Shown: one piece after another, positions 8,915 through 19,289 of the stretch
Layout: every line of letters starts with the position of its first letter
How positions within the stretch are numbered: the first letter of the stretch is position 1
Origin: Hymenobacter sp. J193
Lineage (GTDB): Bacteria > Bacteroidota > Bacteroidia > Cytophagales > Hymenobacteraceae
Direction: 5' to 3'
Length of the DNA: 64,000 bases
Assembly: GCF_024700075.1 (NCBI RefSeq)
Contig: NZ_JAJONE010000001.1
Location: 1,054,001-1,118,000 of the forward strand
The notes under the pieces: model-generated
What the model saw: only the letters and a program-made list of their open reading frames with translations
What the model was told of the DNA's origin: nothing
Databases searched by the model: none
Program-made: the position numbers and the translations under genes

Positions 8915-10153
8915 TTACTTCTGCAACAGCTGCTGATACATAGCATAATAGCTGGCAATGGCATTATCCAGATCATAGTACTCCTGAGCCTTTTCCCGGA
9001 TTAAACCGCCATCCTTGGCCAGCAGAGTAGGAATGGCCAGGGCCGCCTTGTCGAACCCTGCTTTGTCAAGGTCAGAAAGCGCAATGCCGCCTTCGGTACG
9101 CTCAATGATGCCTGCTACGTCTCCTACCCCATCGTTGCAGATAACCGGCAGGCCCATGGCCAGGATTTCGCCCAGTTTGGTTGGGGAGCTGGCTTTTTTG
9201 GAATAGCTCTGCTTGATAAAGAACAGGTTCACATCCGAAGCGGCAATCAGACCGGGAACCTCTTTGCGGGTAGCCGGCCGCACCAGAAAGTCGTCGGCCT
9301 TTAGCCCGGGTACTTTTCCTGCGGCCGTCAGTATTTCGGCCAAGGGCTCCTGCGTAACGAACAGCATTTTGGCCGCCGGATACTGCTGCTTGATAGCCGC
9401 AAACTGCTGCAGCATTTCATCCAGCAAATACCACGCGCCAATTGAGCCCAAATAGCTTATCACCAAGCCTTCTGGCTGCAGCCCCAAAGCCCTACGCGAA
9501 TCTTGGCGGGCCTGTTTGGTTACCAATGGGAATACGGAGAAATCAGCGCTACACGGAATAACGGAAATGGGCGCCTGGCTGTAGCTAGGCCAGGTCAGCA
9601 TCTCATTTTTACCGTTTTCCGTTAAGCTGATAATGCCGTCGGACGCGGCTATAAACGCGGCTTCCTTTTGTTTATAATTCCGGTATGCCTGACGGTATAT
9701 GGGATTCTTCAGATTCCACATTCCCCCTTCTACACGCTCATCCACCCAGAAGCCGCGCATATCAAACAGGAGTTTAACACCAAATTTCTGCTTCAGATAT
9801 AAGCCTACTTCCGCACTCACATAGCTACGGCAGTGCGTCATATCAAACCGGTGCTGTTTATGCAACGCTACCGCCTTTGCTCTTAGCTGATATCGGTCGT
9901 ACAACTTAGCCAAGACCGGCGGTTTGCTGGTAAAGAATATAGTTTCCCAACGAATGCCCGCCTGGCTTGTAATGTCCTGTATGGTCTTGGCATGCTGGGT
10001 ATACCGTTCCCTTTTCTCGGTCGAAAGCAAAGTAATTTCATACCCTCTTGCCGATAAGCCAACCAAATAGGGCAGCACCTGTGACTGACCCAAAGGATCC
10101 GTCATGCCATCGTAGGAGATGAACAAAACTCTGGGTTTTGCAGAAGGGCTCAT
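8915..10153 (-). CDS. Glycosyltransferase family 4 (GT-B) protein
   Basis: GT-B glycosyltransferase of 412 aa from the ATG at 10153 (MSPSAKPRVLFISYDGM). An upstream in-frame start at 10204 would add 17 residues that do not look conserved. Features include LGQSQVLPYLVGL near the N-terminus, typical of GT4 enzymes with an N-terminal GT4-like fold, the LLFDMRGFWVDE acceptor-side motif, and the donor-side segment KLGEILAMGLPVICNDGVGDV near residue 340. It probably acts at the cytoplasmic face of the inner membrane in polysaccharide assembly. It is separated from the next gene downstream by about 150 nt, in which I see nothing further. Confidence 0.85.
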   Translation of the reverse strand: MSPSAKPRVLFISYDGMTDPLGQSQVLPYLVGLSARGYEITLLSTEKRERYTQHAKTIQDITSQAGIRWETIFFTSKPPVLAKLYDRYQLRAKAVALHKQHRFDMTHCRSYVSAEVGLYLKQKFGVKLLFDMRGFWVDERVEGGMWNLKNPIYRQAYRNYKQKEAAFIAASDGIISLTENGKNEMLTWPSYSQAPISVIPCSADFSVFPLVTKQARQDSRRALGLQPEGLVISYLGSIGAWYLLDEMLQQFAAIKQQYPAAKMLFVTQEPLAEILTAAGKVPGLKADDFLVRPATRKEVPGLIAASDVNLFFIKQSYSKKASSPTKLGEILAMGLPVICNDGVGDVAGIIERTEGGIALSDLDKAGFDKAALAIPTLLAKDGGLIREKAQEYYDLDNAIASYYAMYQQLLQK

Positions 10154-10208
10154 AGAAAATTTTGTCAGGTGCAGTTTATGCTTATTTGGTAAAGGCAGCA
10201 GCACCTCT

Positions 10209-11156
10209 TTAGTATCTCATCAGTATTTTATTTTTAATAATAGACAAAACATGTTTTAGGATTCTTATATCACCTTTTCTTTCGATAAGCAGCTTTATTT
10301 TATCCATCAGAACAGGCCTATCTTGCCATTGAGGGTTCGTTTTAATTTTTTCAAACAAATCCGCAGTAAACTTTCTTACAAATGTCTTTTTGTTATTCAA
10401 ATCATTCACATGGATAACTTCAGAAACAAACTTCAATACATATTCGTCTACAGGTTTCTTCCGCGAATAGTAGTGATACACATATTTATCGGAAGCCTGT
10501 ATATTGGTTTTAGTCTGAAATATCAACGAAAACGAATACTGCTCTATTACAAACACTTTTACTCGTTCATACAAATAATCAGTAAGCTCCAGAGAGAAAT
10601 CTATTAAATTTAAATTTTTATGACTGAAACCAATAACTCCTGTGTTCCAGGAATAGTTATTTCCAGAGAATTCAAAATCAAGGTCTTTAATTCTGATTTT
10701 ATTGTTTTTTATAACTGGAAGAAACAAGGAACTGTTTCTTCCACCTTTCGATACGGCTTCATTAAATGAATACTCCCTGGCATACAGGATGGTTTTATCC
10801 TGCCCGTACATAGCCAACAGCGGCTCGCTATCAGTATACAAAAAGGTATCAGAATCCAGAAATAGAATATCGTTGTTAGGAGTTCTTATAGTAGCATCCT
10901 GAATAGCCTTAACTTTGACACGAAACATGAAGTTATCCTTGCCTTTCCAATCGGCTAATACTTCAGGTGTCAGGTTCACAAAGATTATCTGTATACCCTT
11001 GAAATAAGGCTCAAAATATTTCTCGTTATCAGTATATAAGATAAAACTTATTTTATCTGATGCATTTTCAGTCCATGCATACAGACTCAGCATAGACATA
11101 ACTATCCTTTGATACTCGATTTCACGACTATGAGCTAGTCCAACAAAAGTTACCAT
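10209..11156 (-). CDS. Putative nucleotide-diphospho-sugar transferase (GT-A-like)
   Basis: Protein of 315 aa with features of a GT-A glycosyltransferase: an N-terminal beta-rich half with ISFILYTDNE, then a DxD-type motif in ILFLDSDTFLY near residue 100, then NTGVIGF near residue 175, reminiscent of GT8-like enzymes. I am confident of the fold class only at a moderate level. The gene is strikingly AT-rich compared with its surroundings and lysine/asparagine-rich, consistent with horizontal acquisition within the polysaccharide cluster. It lies 32 nt downstream of the preceding glycosyltransferase gene. Confidence 0.65.
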   Translation of the reverse strand: MVTFVGLAHSREIEYQRIVMSMLSLYAWTENASDKISFILYTDNEKYFEPYFKGIQIIFVNLTPEVLADWKGKDNFMFRVKVKAIQDATIRTPNNDILFLDSDTFLYTDSEPLLAMYGQDKTILYAREYSFNEAVSKGGRNSSLFLPVIKNNKIRIKDLDFEFSGNNYSWNTGVIGFSHKNLNLIDFSLELTDYLYERVKVFVIEQYSFSLIFQTKTNIQASDKYVYHYYSRKKPVDEYVLKFVSEVIHVNDLNNKKTFVRKFTADLFEKIKTNPQWQDRPVLMDKIKLLIERKGDIRILKHVLSIIKNKILMRY

Positions 11157-11188
11157 TTGGCCATTTTTAATTTCGAGGAGAAAGGTTT

Positions 11189-12328
11189 TTACAGCTTTTC
11201 AGTAGTTAATAGCTGATCTAGGAATAGCTCTATCGGACTAGCTGTCATTTTATCTGCGCCAAAAATTGACGCCTGCTGGCCGATTTTCTGCCAATTGTAT
11301 CTATCATTCCATGCAACCTCCAATATCTGATCCAGAGCGTGAGAAGTTGTGCCTTCCGCAATGTAACCAGTGTCACCAGGAGTAATCCATTCTGGAACAA
11401 TACCTACTCGTGTAGATACTACAGGCCTCCCGCAAATCATGGCTTCGGCCACAACCATTGGCCCGGAGTCAATTCGTGAAGGAACAATTAACAGATGGCA
11501 TTCTGCCCATATAGCTGCCATATTCGCTACGTGCCCCCGAAATCTTACTTTATCATCAATTCCATAAAATAAGGCTAATCGTTTCAGGTAATCTAGATCT
11601 GGCCCGGTCCCAAATAAGTTGAGCTGCCAGGGACGGCCTTTCCATTTTTCGGAGCTTAATGCCTCAAATAGAATATCCTGCCCCTTAGCAAGAATCGTCA
11701 GGCTCCCGATGCAGGCCAGTTGCGGGACATCTAGTGTTGCTGCAGGAAATGATATAGGATATTCTGCCGGTAGATTGAGCAGGTTTGCGACCTGAATATT
11801 GTTGGTGATGCTATGAGCTAGCTGTCTTTCAATTATTGCCTTCTGTTGAAGCGATACTGTAAATACCTTAACTGCTCCTTCGAATATGCTGACGATAAAT
11901 TTTTGTTGCTTCTCAGCAAATGTTACCGCCTCATTGTATGAATGACAAATAAGATGGTAAGGAATGGCATTTTCTTTGGCGAAGGCAAGTAGCTCCGGCC
12001 AATACCTCAACGTATAAGCGCCCCCCTGGTTAAAGAGTATAACATCGGGTTTGAATTTTTTAATAGCGGCAACTTCAGGAGAAGAAACTTTAGCAGCTTT
12101 ATATAGCTTATTGATCAGTCTTGTTTTCAACGTAGAATGAGGCCTGAAATAGGACACTGCACCCTTTTGGATAAGCTTGTTGATATTTGTATGCGGTGAG
12201 GGCCACTCATAGGCAGAAAAAAATACCTCATGCCCCTGATCCAAAGCATAGGCAGCAGTATTGCTCCACAACACTTCGCTTCCACCCCACGGTGCGTTTG
12301 CCATTAAGGAAATGAAAGCTATGCGCAT
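11189..12328 (-). CDS. Glycosyltransferase family 4 (GT-B) protein
   Basis: GT4 glycosyltransferase of 379 aa. The N-terminus MRIAFISLMANAPWGGSEVLW carries the GGxE motif common in this family, and the C-terminal half contains LACIGSLTILAKGQD, LNLFGTGPDLDYL, VRFRGHV and LLIVPSRIDSGPMVVAEAM with the expected E-x7-E region at about residues 285-300. It probably contributes one sugar linkage in the surface polysaccharide. Base composition is AT-shifted like the neighbouring genes. It is 45 nt downstream of the ABC exporter gene and likely cotranscribed. Confidence 0.88.
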   Translation of the reverse strand: MRIAFISLMANAPWGGSEVLWSNTAAYALDQGHEVFFSAYEWPSPHTNINKLIQKGAVSYFRPHSTLKTRLINKLYKAAKVSSPEVAAIKKFKPDVILFNQGGAYTLRYWPELLAFAKENAIPYHLICHSYNEAVTFAEKQQKFIVSIFEGAVKVFTVSLQQKAIIERQLAHSITNNIQVANLLNLPAEYPISFPAATLDVPQLACIGSLTILAKGQDILFEALSSEKWKGRPWQLNLFGTGPDLDYLKRLALFYGIDDKVRFRGHVANMAAIWAECHLLIVPSRIDSGPMVVAEAMICGRPVVSTRVGIVPEWITPGDTGYIAEGTTSHALDQILEVAWNDRYNWQKIGQQASIFGADKMTASPIELFLDQLLTTEKL

Positions 12329-12373
12329 TGCATTTGAATTTTAAATTAACTGTTTATACTACAGAATCTTGCA

Positions 12374-14143
12374 TTATACAATCCGACGAATAAGAGATTC
12401 GTACTGATGTTCGGCAATGATTTTACCTTCATTCAGTTCATATATTCGGTCACATTCACGTAAGGTGGTAATGCGGTGGGCAATTATTAATATAGTGATA
12501 TCCGTTTGCGAAAGTTTATTGATAGCCTCATTAACTTCCCGTTCGGTTTCATTATCAAGAGCGCTCGTGGCTTCGTCAAGTACTAGTATCTCAGTCTTTT
12601 TATACATAGCGCGAGCTATACCGATACGCTGCCTTTGCCCACCAGACAATTTGGAACCCCTTTCGCCTATATAGGTATCAACACCCTCAGGCAGACCTTT
12701 TATAAAGTTTTGTAGGGAAGCTTGTTCAATAGCATATTGCAAGCGCGCCTCATCTACATCGGTTTCACCCAAAGTAATATTATCCTTTATAGAAGCTTCC
12801 ATTAAAAAGGTATCCTGCTTCACGTAGCCGATGATTTTATGCCATGCCTGCAAATGTTGGCTTGTTAATCGCTCACCATCAACGGCAATATGTCCGCCCT
12901 GCTCCGTATAAAAACGCAACAGAATATTCATCAACGTAGTTTTCCCTGATCCGGAGCTACCTATGAACCCAATCTTTTCTCCTTTCCTTATATCAATATT
13001 TATACCCTGAAGCGTTGGCCGGGCAGCACCAGGGAAGCTGAAGTTTACATTCTTAAATGCTAAGGACTGTTCAAACCGTAATGGCAGCTGCTGGGGGTGC
13101 GGGGCCTCAACATATTCATCACCGCGGAACTTCTCTAATGCCTCAATAGTGTACTGGCTGGTTTTTAATTGCAGCATAGCCGTAAGAATTCGGTTCACGG
13201 AGGGCATAAGCCGGTAAGCCGCTGCTGCGAAAAGCCCTACAAGAGAGATAAGGCTAGTTGAATCCGGCGCGATTAGGATGGCATATAGAAATATGGTAAT
13301 AACTCCTAATATAGCAACCATCTCAATTAGCTTCAGGGGTAGCAGCGTGTACAAATACGCCTCTGCTTCAAGCACCTGAATATTCTGCTGCTTTTCTACT
13401 GCCGAATCACTGAAATGTTTTTGCTTGTTGGCGAGCTTCAATTCCACATAGCCGGAAAACAACTCGTTCACGATGCCCATTGTAGCCGGGCGAAGCACAT
13501 TGAGCTTGCTTCCGATTCTTTGCGACTTTACGCGCAATGCCCGGTAGGCAAGAAACGTAGCGGGAAACAATACCAACCCAAGAATAACAAGCAGAAGCGG
13601 TTTGTAAATAAAAATACCAACTACAATAACTACAACAATGCAAATTTCTGACAGGAGGATAAATATCTGGCGAACAATACCTATAACATAGTAAGTGGGA
13701 ACAGTAATTGTACTGTTTACCAACGCCGCAGAGCCAACATCAGTGAAATGCCAGAAAGGGAAATGCAAATATTTATACATCTGGCTTTTCACAACGGAAA
13801 GACCAACTCTGGCAGTAAAGCGGGTTTGCAAATAACTCACCCAGGTGGAAAAAGCATTTTTTGCCAGAAAAAAATAAAAATACCAACAATTAACAGAACA
13901 AGAAAAACCTTCTCCGACTCAATACCCAAGAAATTATAAATACTGAATATGATTTCATTTTTTCTGAATTCCGCCTGGTTCACCCGCTACCATCATAACG
14001 GGTACCAAGGCCGCTAAACCAATTACATCCAGAAAGGAAGCAAGCAGCAAAAGCAGAAACATGCCGACGGCTTCCCGCTTCTGAGAGTGGCTAAGGTAGT
14101 ATAGGATGCTCTCGATACTACGGTTTACAATTCCAGTATTCAT
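12374..14143 (-). CDS. ABC exporter (permease + ATPase), broken by two compensating single-base indels
   Basis: MsbA/PglK-type half-transporter, about 589 aa when repaired, probably flipping a lipid-linked glycan. The C-terminal ATPase is intact: Walker A GSSGSGKTT, signature LSGGQRQRIG, Walker B EILVLDEATSALD. The first 60 residues (first transmembrane helix) run from the ATG at 14143 to a stop right after a six-base run at 13958-13963. The next 30 codons, encoding NEIIFSIYNFLGIE and a hydrophobic helix, are readable only one frame over. The seven-base run at 13868-13874 restores the original frame (FFLAKNAFSTWVSYLQ). Removing one base from the first run and adding one to the second gives a full-length protein. 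I read this as likely sequence error; real inactivation or tract-length variation is the alternative. Confidence 0.75.
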
Positions 14144-14153
14144 TTGAGAAAGG

Positions 14154-15212
<1,059 letters not shown>

Positions 15213-15273
15213 TAGCTGGAAAAGTTAATTGAAGCCTGCGGCTGCCAGTCAGTGCTGGCAGCCCACGCCGAAC

Positions 15274-16611
15274 TTATGCGGGTTCCTGATGATGCGTACG
15301 AATACCAATGCAGTGGTAGGCAAAGCCGGCCTGCTCCATTTCAGCGGCCTCGTAGATATTGCGGCCGTCGAACACCACTTTGTCTTTCATGAGCCGGGCC
15401 ACTACCTCGAAGTTGGGCGCACGGAACTCGGGCCACTCCGTCACCACCAGCAGTGCATCGGCGTCAATGACGGCGTCGTACTGGTCTTTGGCGTAGGTGA
15501 TTGTGTCGTGCAGCGTGTGCCGGGCTTCGGGCATAGCCACGGGGTCGTAGGCCGAAACGGTGCAGCCTTCTGCCAACAGCTTCTCGATAATGACCAGAGA
15601 AGGCGCCTCCCGCATATCGTCGGTTTTGGGCTTGAACGACAGCCCCCACAAAGCCAGTTTTTTGCCTTTCAGGTTTCCGCCAAAGTGCTTTTTTACTTTA
15701 TTGAATAGCACTTCCTTCTGGGCATCATTCACGCTTTCCACGGCCTGCAGTACCTGCATTTGGTAGCCGTTTTCAGCCGCTGTTTTGATGAGGGCTTTTA
15801 CGTCCTTCGGAAAGCAGGAGCCGCCGTAGCCAATGCCCGGGTAAATGAACTTGGTGCCGATGCGGGCGTCGGAGCCAATGCCTTTGCGCACCATGTTCAC
15901 ATCAGCCCCCATGATTTCGCAGAGGTTGGCAATGTCGTTCATAAACGAAATCTTGGTAGCCAGCATAGAGTTGGCCGCGTATTTCGTCATCTCCGCCGAC
16001 GGAATATCCATGAAGATGATGGGGTGACCGTTGAGCAGGAAAGGCTTGTATAGCTTGCGCATCACCTCCTCGGCGCGGGCCGAAGCAACACCCACTACAA
16101 TGCGGTCCGGCTTCAGGAAGTCATCAATAGCAGCACCTTCTTTCAGGAACTCAGGGTTGGAAGCCACGTCGAAGTCAATCTGCACGCCCCGCTTTTCCAG
16201 GGCCTGCTCCAGCTCGCGGCGCACTTTGGCCGCAGTGCCTACCGGTACCGTGCTTTTGGTGACGATAACGCCGTAGCTGTTCATGTTCTCCCCTATTCCG
16301 CGGGCTACGGCCAGCACGTATTTCAGGTCGGCCGAGCCATCTTCGCCGGGCGGGGTGCCTACGGCTATAAATGCTACGTCGCAGTCTTTGATGGCCTCGC
16401 CCAGGTTGGTAGAGAAATGCAGGCGGCCCGCCTCTACGTTGCGGCTCACCATTTCTTCCAGACCCGGCTCATAAATCGGCAGAATGCCATTGCGCAGGTT
16501 GTCGATTTTCTTTTGGTCGATATCGATACAGGTAACGTCAATGCCGACTTCGGCAAAGCATGTGCCCGTAACCAATCCTACGTACCCGGTGCCTACTACT
16601 GCTATTTTCAT
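15274..16611 (-). CDS. ugd: UDP-glucose 6-dehydrogenase
   Basis: NAD-dependent enzyme, 445 aa, that oxidises UDP-glucose to UDP-glucuronate in the cytoplasm. The N-terminal Rossmann motif VGTGYVGLVTGTCFAE, the central AEMTKYAANSMLATKISFMN, the catalytic-cysteine motif GYGGSCFPKDV near residue 262, and the C-terminal LWGLSFKPKTDDMREAPS are all intact. Together with the next gene downstream it provides UDP-glucuronate and UDP-xylose for the polysaccharide. The start at 16611 (MKIAVVGTGYVG) is the family standard. Confidence 0.97.
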   Translation of the reverse strand: MKIAVVGTGYVGLVTGTCFAEVGIDVTCIDIDQKKIDNLRNGILPIYEPGLEEMVSRNVEAGRLHFSTNLGEAIKDCDVAFIAVGTPPGEDGSADLKYVLAVARGIGENMNSYGVIVTKSTVPVGTAAKVRRELEQALEKRGVQIDFDVASNPEFLKEGAAIDDFLKPDRIVVGVASARAEEVMRKLYKPFLLNGHPIIFMDIPSAEMTKYAANSMLATKISFMNDIANLCEIMGADVNMVRKGIGSDARIGTKFIYPGIGYGGSCFPKDVKALIKTAAENGYQMQVLQAVESVNDAQKEVLFNKVKKHFGGNLKGKKLALWGLSFKPKTDDMREAPSLVIIEKLLAEGCTVSAYDPVAMPEARHTLHDTITYAKDQYDAVIDADALLVVTEWPEFRAPNFEVVARLMKDKVVFDGRNIYEAAEMEQAGFAYHCIGIRTHHQEPA

Positions 16612-16651
16612 ATTTGGCCTGAACGGTCGAACAATCGACTTATGCGTTAAC

Positions 16652-18571
16652 TTATTTCGTTGATGAGGGCATCATCCACTTCTTCCACCACCACTGGAAC
16701 ACGATGAGCGCCCAGATCCGGGCATGCACATCCCCGGGGCTGCGGGAGAAAAGCTGGGTTTTCAGGGCGCGGATAGCGTCCACGTCGAACACACCCTGCG
16801 CTTCTACGAAAGCGTCTGACAGCAGGTCGTCTTCAATCAGCGGGCGCAGCTCCCCGCGGAACCATTTCAGCAAAGGTACTTCAAAACCATGCTTGGGGCG
16901 CTTGTAGAGTTCTTCGGGCAGCATGGGCCGGAAGGCATCCTGCACGATTTTCTTCTTCATGTCCGCATCAATTTTGCTTGCTACGGGCAGGGAGAAGGCA
17001 AAGCGCACCACGTTGGGGTCCAGGAAGGGCGGACGGACCTCCAGGGAGTTGGCCATGCTCATCAGGTCTACCTTGGTCAGCATATCGTAGGGCAGCACCA
17101 TCGTGGTGTCGGTCAGCAGCACCTCGTTCAGGTCACCTTCGGCGTGCAAGCCTTCCAACAGGTCTTTACGACGCTTTTCAGCCGCTTTCTTGCCTATTTT
17201 GCGGCGGGAAGCGGCACTCAACAGGCTGCGCGCATCCTTGGCCGAAGCAAAGGAGGCCCAGTCCCAGTACCGGTCTTTGGGGCCGCTGAGCATGCCGCGC
17301 GAAAAGCGCTGGAACTGCCGGATCTTGTTGCCAAAGAAAGAGTTGCGCGACTTGGGCAGCACGTCCCACAGCAGGTTCAGGCCCGTCACGGCTTCGGCCT
17401 TGAAGCCGCCCTGGCGCACCTGAAACTCGCCCATGTGCTTGTTGTAGCCCGCAAACAGCTCGTCGGCGCCGTCGCCGGACAGGGCTACGGTTACTTTCTC
17501 GCGGGTGCGCTTGCTCAAGATGTACACGGCCAGGGCCGAGGAATCGGCGAAGGGCTCATCGATGTAGTTGAGCACATCGAAGATGTGGTCGTACAAATCC
17601 TGGTTGGTGAGCGAGAAAACCGTGTGGTTGGTTTTGTAGCGGTCCGCAACCAGCTTGGCATACTTGGTTTCGTCGAAGAACGGCTCGTCGCGGTAGCCGA
17701 TGCTGAACGTGTTCAGGTGCTGGGTGTGGCGGGAAGCCAGGGCCACAATCACCGAAGAATCAATACCACCGCTCAGAAACGCACCCAGCGGTACGTCGGC
17801 CACCAGGCGACGCGCGGTGGCGTCGTCGAGCAGTTCCACCAGCTTGGCCTGCTGCTGCTCGTAGGAGAGCTTATTTTTCTCGGCCTTCTTGGGGTCGTAC
17901 GGAATCTTGTACCAGCGCTTACGCACCACCTTGCCACCCTGGATGTACATGTAGTGGCCCGGCAAAAGCTTTTTCACTCCTTTAAAGATGGTAGCTGGCC
18001 CCGGAATATAGTTGAGCTGCAGATAGTGGCTGAGGGCCACGTAGTCGAGCTTGCGCGGGATACCCAGTGCTAGCAACGACTTCATTTCCGAGGCAAACAG
18101 CAGCTTATCTTCGTCGCGGTAGATCAGCAGCGGCTTCTCCCCCATTCGGTCGCGGGCCAGGAACAGGGAGTCTTCCTCCTTGTCGTAAATGGCAAAGTCG
18201 AAGAACCCGTTGAGCTTCTTCAGGAAGTTGCGCCCTTCGGAGATATAAAGCTGCAGCACAACCTCCGTATCCGTCTGGGAATGAAAGCGGTGCCCGCGCT
18301 TTACCAGCTTCTGGCGCAGCTCACGAAAGTTGAAGATCTCGCCATTGAAGACGATGGTATAGCGGCCCGACTCATCGGTCATCGGCTGGTTGCCGTCGGC
18401 CGTCAGGTCCAGGATGGCGAGGCGACGAAAGCCTAAACCGCACTGCTCAAACACGAAATGACCCTGGGAGTCGGGGCCACGGCTGCTGATAGCGTCGGTT
18501 GAGGCACGCAGGGAAGCCAGTGCGCTACGGCCGGCCTCAGTGAAAGCGAATACTCCGGAGATTCCACACAT
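16652..18571 (-). CDS. asnB: Asparagine synthase (glutamine-hydrolysing)
   Basis: Class B asparagine synthetase, 639 aa. The mature N-terminal nucleophile Cys2 is present in MCGISGVFAF, the class II glutamine amidotransferase domain covers roughly residues 1-210, and the ATP pyrophosphatase loop FLSGGIDSS begins the synthetase domain near residue 265, followed by ALSGDGADELFAGY. AsnB paralogues commonly sit in polysaccharide clusters, where they may amidate uronic acids rather than make free asparagine; the adjacency to UDP-glucuronate genes makes this possible but unproven. A clear TACTTTTG box 10 nt upstream of the ATG supports the start. Confidence 0.93.
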   Translation of the reverse strand: MCGISGVFAFTEAGRSALASLRASTDAISSRGPDSQGHFVFEQCGLGFRRLAILDLTADGNQPMTDESGRYTIVFNGEIFNFRELRQKLVKRGHRFHSQTDTEVVLQLYISEGRNFLKKLNGFFDFAIYDKEEDSLFLARDRMGEKPLLIYRDEDKLLFASEMKSLLALGIPRKLDYVALSHYLQLNYIPGPATIFKGVKKLLPGHYMYIQGGKVVRKRWYKIPYDPKKAEKNKLSYEQQQAKLVELLDDATARRLVADVPLGAFLSGGIDSSVIVALASRHTQHLNTFSIGYRDEPFFDETKYAKLVADRYKTNHTVFSLTNQDLYDHIFDVLNYIDEPFADSSALAVYILSKRTREKVTVALSGDGADELFAGYNKHMGEFQVRQGGFKAEAVTGLNLLWDVLPKSRNSFFGNKIRQFQRFSRGMLSGPKDRYWDWASFASAKDARSLLSAASRRKIGKKAAEKRRKDLLEGLHAEGDLNEVLLTDTTMVLPYDMLTKVDLMSMANSLEVRPPFLDPNVVRFAFSLPVASKIDADMKKKIVQDAFRPMLPEELYKRPKHGFEVPLLKWFRGELRPLIEDDLLSDAFVEAQGVFDVDAIRALKTQLFSRSPGDVHARIWALIVFQWWWKKWMMPSSTK

Positions 18572-18581
18572 AATTGGCGGG

Positions 18582-18589
18582 CAAAAGTA
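18582..18589 (-). promoter_or_regulatory. Bacteroidota -7 box TACTTTTG
   Basis: On the minus strand this reads TACTTTTG, 10 nt before the asnB ATG. It is the likely promoter for asnB and possibly for the leftward ugd and UXS genes, since only about 40 nt separate asnB from ugd. Confidence 0.55.
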
Positions 18590-18699
18590 CGAACTATTGG
18601 GACTTGAAGCAGAAAATGTACCTGACCGGGCCGTAACAAAAGCCTGGCCAGCTAAGTAAAGTGTGAAGATATTCTCCTCACCCTTGATTTTCCAGCGCC

Positions 18700-19209
18700 A
18701 TGAATTTGCAGCAGCAACTCGACCTTCAGCAACAATTTGAAGCCGCCGTATCGCGCGTGGACAGCCTGCCCGGCGATAAAGCCGCCCCGCATATGCATGA
18801 GCTCTACGGTCTTTATAAGCAGGCTACCGAAGGTGACCACGACACCAAACGGGATGAAGTAGGCGACGATACGCCCGACAACCCTAATGGCCCGCAAGGC
18901 CTCTCGCAGGCTCAGTGGGACGCCTGGAGCAAATTTAAAGGTGTGAGCCAAGATGATGCCCGCCGCCAGTACGTAGAAAAGGTGGAGGAGTTGGCAGGCC
19001 CGACAGGCCAATCAGCCAATACCGCCGCGGGAATCGACCAGCCGGCCTCAGCAACTGCCCCCGCACCCGAGCCTAATGAAGCTGGCGCGCCGGGAATAGC
19101 CAAAGCACCGTTCGAAAACTTAGGAGGAGCATCGGCCGGTGGTTTGCGGGGTGATATCAACGCGGGCGCGCCGTATGGGGGCGAAGACCTGCTGAAAACC
19201 CAGCAATAG
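18700..19209 (+). CDS. Acyl-CoA-binding protein with long low-complexity tail
   Basis: 169 aa. Residues 1-85 match the acyl-CoA-binding (ACBP) four-helix domain: LQQQFEAAVSRVDSLPG, the hallmark HELYGLYKQATEGD, then WDAWSKFKGVSQDDARRQYV with the conserved Lys and Tyr contacts. ACBPs bind long-chain acyl-CoA esters in the cytosol and buffer or deliver them. The remaining 80 residues are Ala/Pro/Gly-rich, presumably disordered, and unlike the usual 86-90 aa family length. No signal peptide is present. The gene stands alone and ends in a strong bidirectional hairpin. Confidence 0.88.
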   Translation: MNLQQQLDLQQQFEAAVSRVDSLPGDKAAPHMHELYGLYKQATEGDHDTKRDEVGDDTPDNPNGPQGLSQAQWDAWSKFKGVSQDDARRQYVEKVEELAGPTGQSANTAAGIDQPASATAPAPEPNEAGAPGIAKAPFENLGGASAGGLRGDINAGAPYGGEDLLKTQQ

Positions 19210-19242
19210 GCTCCGACTGCTGCCTAGCAGTTTCCACATGTG

Positions 19243-19282
19243 CACAAAAGCCCGTTACGTTAAAGACGTACGGGCTTTTGTG
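19243..19282. terminator. Bidirectional terminator between ACBP and FdtA-like genes
   Basis: Inverted repeat CACAAAAGCCCG (19243-19254) / CGGGCTTTTGTG (19271-19282), with inner ACGT/ACGT pairing. A-rich left and T-rich right flanks fit termination from both convergent genes. Confidence 0.8.
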
Positions 19283-19289
19283 TTTCGCC

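Noticed and set aside
13748..13939. Possible short plus-strand gene within the ABC exporter break
   Set aside because: It is antisense to the second-helix region and the repaired exporter explains the sequence better.
13868..13963. Programmed ribosomal frameshifting in the ABC exporter
   Set aside because: It would need a +1 and then a -1 shift within 100 nt with no stimulatory structure or known precedent; run-length error is simpler.
16889..18073. 394-aa plus-strand open frame
   Set aside because: Antisense to asnB with no family-like motifs; asnB is complete.
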